From JBCAWW01 sp039024315 (lineage in GTDB: Bacteria > Bacteroidota > Bacteroidia > J057), in assembly GCA_039024315.1 (NCBI GenBank), contig JBCCQN010000240.1, positions 1 to 11,534 on the forward strand: DNA of 11,534 nucleotides, written 5' to 3'. The position numbers were made by a program, and so were the translations under genes. The notes under the pieces are model-generated. The model was not told where the DNA came from. It saw only the letters and a list, made by a program, of their open reading frames with translations, and made no database searches. Of the stretch, positions 6,981 through 11,534 are shown one piece after another. Numbering within the stretch: position 1 is the stretch's first letter; every line of letters starts with the position of its first letter.

Positions 6981-9900
6981 ATGACAAAACCATTCGCGAT
7001 TTTAATACTGCTGCCACTACTCTTTCTTTCTTGTTCCAAGAACGCTGAGGCTAACAAAGAAAAGGTGAAAGAGATCGTTCGCGTGAGCGTGGAAGATTTT
7101 GACGAGTCCGACAAAGAAAATATCCAAGTAGCAGACGGCTTTGATCTATCTCTTTGGGCTCCAGGTCCCCTGCTCAAAAATGCAGTCGCCATCAGTCTAG
7201 ACGCCGATGGGGCAGCCTACGTGAGTGAAACCCAAAGACGCAAAAGCTCGGATCTGGATATCCGACAGCACCGCGATTGGATGGTAGAAGATATTAGCCT
7301 TTCGAATTTAGCGCAGACGCGTGAATTTCATCTTGACAAACTCGCGACCGAGAAGAGTGATATCAATGTTTGGCTTAGCGATCACAATGGCGATGGTATC
7401 CGAGATTATCGAGATCTCACGGTTGAGTCCGAAATCGTCCGTAAAGTGTGGGATAGCGATGGTGATGGCTTAGCAGATGCTTCAACTGTTTTTGCCGATG
7501 GCTTTAACGATATGCTAAGCGGAGTAGCAGCAGGAGTGATGCACGAAAACGGAGATGTCTATCTTACCGTTGCGCCGGATGTGTATCGTTTGCGCGATAC
7601 TGACGGAGACAATCATGCTGACCAAAGGAGCGTGATCAGTCACGGTTTTGGTATCCATATCGCCTATGCGGGCCATGACATGTCAGGTCTCACGATAGGG
7701 CCTGACGGCAAAGTATATTGGTCCGTAGGAGACATTGGCATTGATGTCGAGGATCAAAATGGCAAACAATGGTCTTATCCCCACGAAGGAGGCGTGATGC
7801 GTTGTAATCCGGACGGGAGTGATTTTGAGGTGTTTGCTCATGGTTTGCGCAATCCGCAAGAGCTAGCTTTCGATGCCTACGGCAACTTAATTTCAGTTGA
7901 TAACGACGGAGATCATCCTGGAGAGCACGAACGCTTTGTGCACATCATCGAAGGCTCAGATACCGGCTGGCGCACCTACTGGCAGTTTGGCAAATACAAT
8001 GAAGAAAACGAAGCCTATAAACCTTGGATGGATGAGCGACTCTCTGAACCTCATTTCTCGGGACAAGCCGCCTATCTTTTGCCACCGATTGCCTTAGCAC
8101 CTGATGGTCCTGCTGGTCTAGTATATAATCCAGGTACGGCACTAAATTCAGATTGGAACAATTACTTCTTTGCCTCCTACTTTACGGGCTCTTCGGCCCG
8201 CTCCAAAATTCAAGCTTTCAAGCTTAGCCCCAAGGGAGCTTCCTTTGAGATTGCAGCGCAAAAAGAGGTAGTAAAAGGCATTGTAGCTACCGGATTGGCT
8301 TGGGGGCCAGATGGGGCCCTTTATATCAATGACTGGCTCGATGGCTACGCCAAAAAACCCGCTGGACGAATTTGGAAATTGGCTGCCACCGCCTCTCATG
8401 CTGCCAAGGCAGCAACACAAACTGCGCTACAAAAAGACTTATCAGATGCTAGCATCGAAGCATTAAAGGACATGCTCGCCGATGCAGACATGCGGGTTAG
8501 ACTAAGAGGACAATTTGCATTAGTCCAGAGACAAGAAAGCGAAGCTTTTCAACAAGTGCTACAAGAGCAAAGTACTACCTTCCCGCGTTTACACGCCATC
8601 TGGGGCCTTGGGCAATTATTGCGTAGCAAAACCATGGGTTATGACAAATTGGTTCCTTATCTCAAAGATTCAGATCCACACATCCGAGCCAACTGTGCCA
8701 AGGTATTAGGAGAGGCAAAAGCAATGAAAACAGCCGCTTTTCTTCTTCCTTTGATAACAGATAATAATCCCAATGTCCAGTATCGGACGATTGAAGCCTT
8801 AGGCAAATTAGAAGCCTTGGCAGCTTATCAGCCTTTGATCAAGTTGCTTGAGACGACAGGAGATTCTGATCCACACTTGAGGCATACTATCGCCTACGCT
8901 TTGTCCAAAATGGATACCGAATCTTCCCTGCACGGCTTGTACTTGCACCCCTCTGCTGCGGTGCGGATGGGAGCTGTTTTGGGCTTACGACATAAGCGTT
9001 CAGCATCGCTGCAACTCTACTTAAATGATTCCGATCCCTTGGTCAGTTTAGAAGCAGCTAGAGCGATTCATGATGATCTATCGGTTGAGGAGGCCATGCC
9101 GGCTTTAGCCATGGTCTTAGATAGTATTCCTTCGGAGAACGAGGCCTTTTTGCGGCGGGTCATAAACGCCAACCTTCGATTAGGCACGGAGGATGCAGCC
9201 TATAGATTGGCCCAGTTTATCCAATCCGATGCCCCACTGGCTATGCGTCAAGACGCCTTGTGGGCTTTAGGATATTGGGGTAATGCTCCCGTTTTGGACC
9301 GAGTGGAAGGGCGTTATCGAGTGCCTGCAGGACAAGATCGGACAAGCGGTCAAGCAGCTTTAGGTAGTATCGTCGATCAGCTGCTTTTGAGTAAGGAGCC
9401 TGCTTTGCAGAACGCTGCGATCAAGGCCATAGGCCGACTTGAGTATAAAGCCAAAGAAGCCGAGGTATTAGCGATTTTTGCTGAAGCTTCTACTCCTATT
9501 GCGATCAAGCGATCTGCCTTAGCCAGTTTAGTCCAACTCAATAGTTTACAACTCCCTGCGAGCCTAAAAAGTGCCATATCCTCTTCCTCGGAAGCATTGC
9601 GCAAGGATGCGCAAGCCTTTCTCACCAAGGTTGACATGACTCCTAAGGTCATCATCGAAATGCTCGCTAAAGCCCTAGAAATCGGTACGGTCGGGGAACA
9701 ACAACAAGCCCTAGCCAGCCTCGGCCAAACAGATCAAGCAGCCGCTAGAGCATTATTGCTGCAGTGGGTAGAAAAGTTGCGCGAAGCGCAAGTACCGCCA
9801 GAGATCCAACTTGACATTCTGCTCGCCGCCGAAGCCCAACAGGACGAAGCGTTGCGCGAAGCGGTACTCACCTACGAATCTCAAAAAGGAGAAGGGACGC

Positions 9901-10343
9901 TTGAAACCTACAGAGAGACCATTTATGGAGGAAACTACCAGAGGGGCAGACGTCTATTCTACTCAAACAATTCGGCGCAATGCATCCGTTGTCATGCCTT
10001 CAAGGGTAATGGAGGCGCTGTAGGCCCAGAATTGACCAACATCGCTAGTGTGCTGAGTCCTGAGCAACTATTGGAAGCGCTGGTCGACCCGAGCGCAAGA
10101 CTGGCTCCTGGCTATGGCAGTGTAAAGCTCACCCTCAAAGATCAACGTAAAATTACAGGGGTCATTCTAGCAGAAACAAGCCAAACCATCACGCTGAAAG
10201 TGGGACAAAATGAGCCTGAGCAGATTTCATTGAACGACATCGCTGACAAACAATATCTCCCCTCCTCTATGCCCAGCATGGCTGGCGTATTGAGTAAGGC
10301 TGAGATCCGAGACTTAATGGCCTTTTTGATGGCAGCTAAATAG
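6981..10343 (+). CDS. PVC-type dehydrogenase-like propeller / HEAT-repeat / c-type heme lipoprotein
   Basis: This 1120-residue lipoprotein has a signal peptide ending in LFLSC with Cys18 as the lipid site. Residues about 45-480 form a beta-propeller of the sorbosone/glucose-dehydrogenase-like type, with blocks such as GLTIGPDGKVYWSVGDIG, HGLRNPQELAFDAYGNL and ATGLAWGPDGALYINDW. Inside it are three DxDGDGxxD-like calcium loops starting near residues 134, 158 and 206. Residues about 490-880 are HEAT repeats, for instance LKDSDPHIRANCAKVLGEA and NPNVQYRTIEALGKLEAL. The C-terminal heme domain has a GNYQRGRRLFYS lead-in and the CIRCH motif (Cys1001, Cys1004, His1005), then VGPELTNIA and candidate axial Met1097 or Met1100. 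This is the arrangement known from Pirellula/Verrucomicrobium-type heme proteins. A likely role is oxidising a sugar-like substrate outside the cytoplasm and passing electrons to the covalent heme; whether the propeller holds PQQ is unknown. It is the last gene of the operon. Confidence 0.92.
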   Translation: MTKPFAILILLPLLFLSCSKNAEANKEKVKEIVRVSVEDFDESDKENIQVADGFDLSLWAPGPLLKNAVAISLDADGAAYVSETQRRKSSDLDIRQHRDWMVEDISLSNLAQTREFHLDKLATEKSDINVWLSDHNGDGIRDYRDLTVESEIVRKVWDSDGDGLADASTVFADGFNDMLSGVAAGVMHENGDVYLTVAPDVYRLRDTDGDNHADQRSVISHGFGIHIAYAGHDMSGLTIGPDGKVYWSVGDIGIDVEDQNGKQWSYPHEGGVMRCNPDGSDFEVFAHGLRNPQELAFDAYGNLISVDNDGDHPGEHERFVHIIEGSDTGWRTYWQFGKYNEENEAYKPWMDERLSEPHFSGQAAYLLPPIALAPDGPAGLVYNPGTALNSDWNNYFFASYFTGSSARSKIQAFKLSPKGASFEIAAQKEVVKGIVATGLAWGPDGALYINDWLDGYAKKPAGRIWKLAATASHAAKAATQTALQKDLSDASIEALKDMLADADMRVRLRGQFALVQRQESEAFQQVLQEQSTTFPRLHAIWGLGQLLRSKTMGYDKLVPYLKDSDPHIRANCAKVLGEAKAMKTAAFLLPLITDNNPNVQYRTIEALGKLEALAAYQPLIKLLETTGDSDPHLRHTIAYALSKMDTESSLHGLYLHPSAAVRMGAVLGLRHKRSASLQLYLNDSDPLVSLEAARAIHDDLSVEEAMPALAMVLDSIPSENEAFLRRVINANLRLGTEDAAYRLAQFIQSDAPLAMRQDALWALGYWGNAPVLDRVEGRYRVPAGQDRTSGQAALGSIVDQLLLSKEPALQNAAIKAIGRLEYKAKEAEVLAIFAEASTPIAIKRSALASLVQLNSLQLPASLKSAISSSSEALRKDAQAFLTKVDMTPKVIIEMLAKALEIGTVGEQQQALASLGQTDQAAARALLLQWVEKLREAQVPPEIQLDILLAAEAQQDEALREAVLTYESQKGEGTLETYRETIYGGNYQRGRRLFYSNNSAQCIRCHAFKGNGGAVGPELTNIASVLSPEQLLEALVDPSARLAPGYGSVKLTLKDQRKITGVILAETSQTITLKVGQNEPEQISLNDIADKQYLPSSMPSMAGVLSKAEIRDLMAFLMAAK

Positions 10344-10512
10344 GCTTGGGAAATCCACGGCGGATAAGAAGAACGATTTGCGATCCAGCGTCTTGCAGGC
10401 AGTAGGTCCAGAGCATTTTGGCAAATAAAGCTGATACTAAATGTCACTTTTTTGAAAATAAATACCATATTGAAGAAAGGTCCCCTGAGAGTAAAACAAG
10501 AAATATGTAAGG

Positions 10513-10557
10513 CATTCTATTTTCAAATTGCTCGTGCAAAGGATCCATGATAGAATG
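10513..10557. repeat. 8-bp perfect inverted repeat upstream of the TIR gene
   Basis: CATTCTAT at 10513-10520 is exactly complementary to ATAGAATG at 10550-10557, with 29 bases between. Inside the loop a smaller stem, TTGC-TCGT-GCAA, can form. The structure lies 38 bases before the TIR start codon. It could be an RNA hairpin or a pair of protein-binding half-sites; chance cannot be excluded in AT-rich DNA. Confidence 0.45.
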
Positions 10558-10563
10558 ATCATT
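10554..10563. repeat. 10-bp perfect palindrome AATGATCATT
   Basis: This palindrome ends 32 bases before the TIR start codon and overlaps the right arm of the 8-bp inverted repeat. Its position would suit an operator for a dimeric regulator, but no regulator gene is visible in the window. Confidence 0.35.
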
Positions 10564-10595
10564 AAACGCCTACTACTTTCAAAAACGAAGATCGC

Positions 10596-11327
10596 ATGCT
10601 GGTAAAAGTTTTCTTTAGCTATACGCAATCCGATTATAGATTAGCTTTTAGAACTACTACAAATCAGGCCACCGATAGAGGCTCAGTTATTAAGAAAATA
10701 TTCGAAATAATTAAAAACAATGCCTTAGGGACCTACCGATATATATTTGATTTTTACTCTTATAAAGACAAGAGTAATACACAAGAATCCTACGATATTT
10801 ATTTGGATAAAGCGAAAAGGTGCAATGCCTTTGTTCTGTTTCCTAGTGATAGCTATTTTGAGTCAAAAGCATGTAGTAAAGAGCTAGAAGCTTTTTTGAG
10901 AGAATCTATGTACAAAAAAATCTACCCTTTGTACATGGACAAGCGAGCCCGCCAGATTTACATTGATAATTCTAGGAAAAGACGCTCATTATTTTCAAAA
11001 ATAGAGGATATTCATCGAATAGAACTATTTAATGAGGAATGTGAGGCCATTTATAAGGATACTACCAATGATTTACTTAATGAGAAATTAGATGAAATCA
11101 CCGATTTTTTAATTAAGCAAGCCGATGATTTAGGGACACAAATCAAGCAATCAATCGTCATTGCGAGCAACTCCAAATATCAGGGGCACACCCAATTGAT
11201 TGAGACAGTAAAGACTACCTTTTTTGAGGTTCCAGTATTTGTAACACCTCTATTTACGGATGAGGAATTATTGATGGCGCAAGAAGAAGATCTAATCAAA
11301 AAAAGAAAGGCAACTAGTAGGTTTTAA
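10596..11327 (+). CDS. TIR-domain protein, possibly truncated at its 3' end by an IS630 insertion
   Basis: The 243-residue product opens with KVFFSYTQSDYRL, the first strand and box of a TIR fold. It continues through IYLDKAKRCNAFVLFPSDSYF and SKACSKELEAFL. In the last, Glu96 takes the place of the catalytic glutamate of NAD-cleaving TIR domains (usual form S-x-W-C-x-x-E, with the Trp replaced by Ala92). The TIR part covers about residues 1-175. The remaining 65 residues, including SIVIASNSKYQGHTQLIETV and VPVFVTPLFTDEELL, are not recognised and look like the beginning of another domain. Bacterial TIR proteins often act as NADase effectors in anti-phage defence; that role here is inference. 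The gene is visibly AT-richer than the operon before it, which suggests transfer. Its stop lies 3 bp from the convergent transposase stop, so the true C terminus may be missing. Confidence 0.75.
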   Translation: MLVKVFFSYTQSDYRLAFRTTTNQATDRGSVIKKIFEIIKNNALGTYRYIFDFYSYKDKSNTQESYDIYLDKAKRCNAFVLFPSDSYFESKACSKELEAFLRESMYKKIYPLYMDKRARQIYIDNSRKRRSLFSKIEDIHRIELFNEECEAIYKDTTNDLLNEKLDEITDFLIKQADDLGTQIKQSIVIASNSKYQGHTQLIETVKTTFFEVPVFVTPLFTDEELLMAQEEDLIKKRKATSRF

Positions 11328-11534
11328 AGTCTAAATATTCGGGTAGAGGTGCCGGAGTTTAATCCTTGCTTCTTTATCTTGGAATTGCCAATCAATGGTT
11401 GCATTTCGATTATTCCTATCGTTTTGCCAAGCATATTCTTGTTTTTTCATTTCTTCGAGTGTGGCAATTCTTCTGTCTAAACACTGTGACGATAGGACGC
11501 TCAACTCACATTCGGCCACATTGAGCCAGCTTCC
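11316..11534 (-). mobile_element. IS630-family insertion sequence, one end only
   Basis: The 3' part of the transposase gene fills the end of the window, so most of the element lies outside. The left boundary is not proven. I place it at the TA inside CTAG (11314-11317), because IS630 elements duplicate TA and IS630 itself prefers CTAG. That would leave only about 15 bp between the transposase stop and the tip. The terminal inverted repeat cannot be checked without the other end, and the real boundary could lie farther left, inside the TIR gene. Confidence 0.5.
11331..11534 (-). CDS. IS630-family transposase, C-terminal part (continues beyond the window)
   Basis: Reading from the window edge, the frame gives GSWLNVAECELSVLSSQCLD, then RRIATLEE, and ends IDWQFQDKEARIKLRHLYPNI. 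This closely matches the C-terminal signature of IS630/DDE_3 transposases, in which GSWLNxAE supplies the third acidic residue of the DDE catalytic triad (Glu encoded at 11513-11511) and the protein ends at ARxKLxxLYP. Sixty-eight codons before the TAG at 11333-11331 are visible, with no internal stop or frameshift, so the visible part looks intact. The frame stays open past position 11534, so the start codon lies outside. The enzyme would cut and paste its own element into TA targets. Confidence 0.9.
   Translation of the reverse strand, partial: GSWLNVAECELSVLSSQCLDRRIATLEEMKKQEYAWQNDRNNRNATIDWQFQDKEARIKLRHLYPNI

Larger units (their letters stand above)
10344..10595. other. AT-rich spacer between the envelope operon and the TIR gene
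   Basis: These 252 bp contain no credible gene. A small hairpin ATCC-ACGGC-GGAT follows the operon stop at about 10351-10363 but has no T-run, so I do not call it a terminator. The right half is AT-rich like the following gene and holds the inverted repeat and palindrome listed separately. No good Bacteroidota -33/-7 pair was found for the TIR gene. Confidence 0.6.

Noticed and set aside
8303..8322. GGGCC/GGCCC hairpin inside the propeller gene
   Set aside because: It is explained by codons of the conserved WGPDGALY motif; no T-run follows.
10142..10468. Minus-strand open frame crossing the 3' end of the heme protein gene
   Set aside because: It overlaps the conserved C-terminal heme domain on the other strand and resembles no protein.
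1589..11327. Patatin and TIR proteins as two effectors of one defence island
   Set aside because: They are about 5.7 kb apart, on opposite strands, with a metabolic operon between them and different base composition. No sensor, nucleotide cyclase or other shared defence gene is visible.
1..11534. CRISPR arrays, tRNA, rRNA or riboswitches
   Set aside because: No regularly spaced repeats, cloverleaf signatures or recognisable riboswitch cores were seen on reading both strands.

Overview
The window looks like chromosome from a Bacteroidota bacterium of the Saprospira/Lewinella kind. The reasons are three: Bacteroidota-type lipobox signal peptides, mostly weak or absent Shine-Dalgarno sequences, and gene families such as a membrane-fused patatin and a propeller-HEAT-cytochrome c protein. 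This assignment is an inference from gene content; no rRNA or tRNA is present. Most of the window has intermediate base composition, while the right-hand end (from about 10,400) is visibly AT-richer.

Layout. Positions 1-28 may be the first codons of a minus-strand gene cut by the window edge. Positions 55-1215 (minus) encode an SsuD-like FMNH2-dependent monooxygenase. It is divergent, with only 30 bp between start codons, from a small VOC/glyoxalase-fold protein at 1246-1638 (plus). The VOC gene overlaps tail to tail by 50 bp with a large minus-strand gene (1589-4900). That gene encodes a patatin-like lipid acyl hydrolase carried on about 13 hydrophobic segments. After a 366-bp non-coding stretch comes a tight plus-strand operon of three exported proteins, with gaps of 1 and 3 bp. 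They are a bicupin lipoprotein (5267-6259), a DUF1080/concanavalin-like secreted protein (6261-6977) and a 1120-residue lipoprotein (6981-10343). The last joins a sorbosone-dehydrogenase-like beta-propeller, a HEAT-repeat solenoid and a C-terminal c-type heme domain. I infer that this operon handles or oxidises a sugar-like compound in the envelope and passes the electrons to heme.

The right end is different. An AT-rich TIR-domain gene (10596-11327) is preceded by an inverted repeat and a palindrome. It is followed, after only 3 bp, by the convergent stop codon of an IS630-family transposase that runs off the window. A CTAG lies in the last codons of the TIR gene, and CTAG is the target IS630 is known to favour. 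The TIR gene may therefore have lost its original 3' end to the insertion. This junction and the three-gene envelope operon are the two places most worth a second look.
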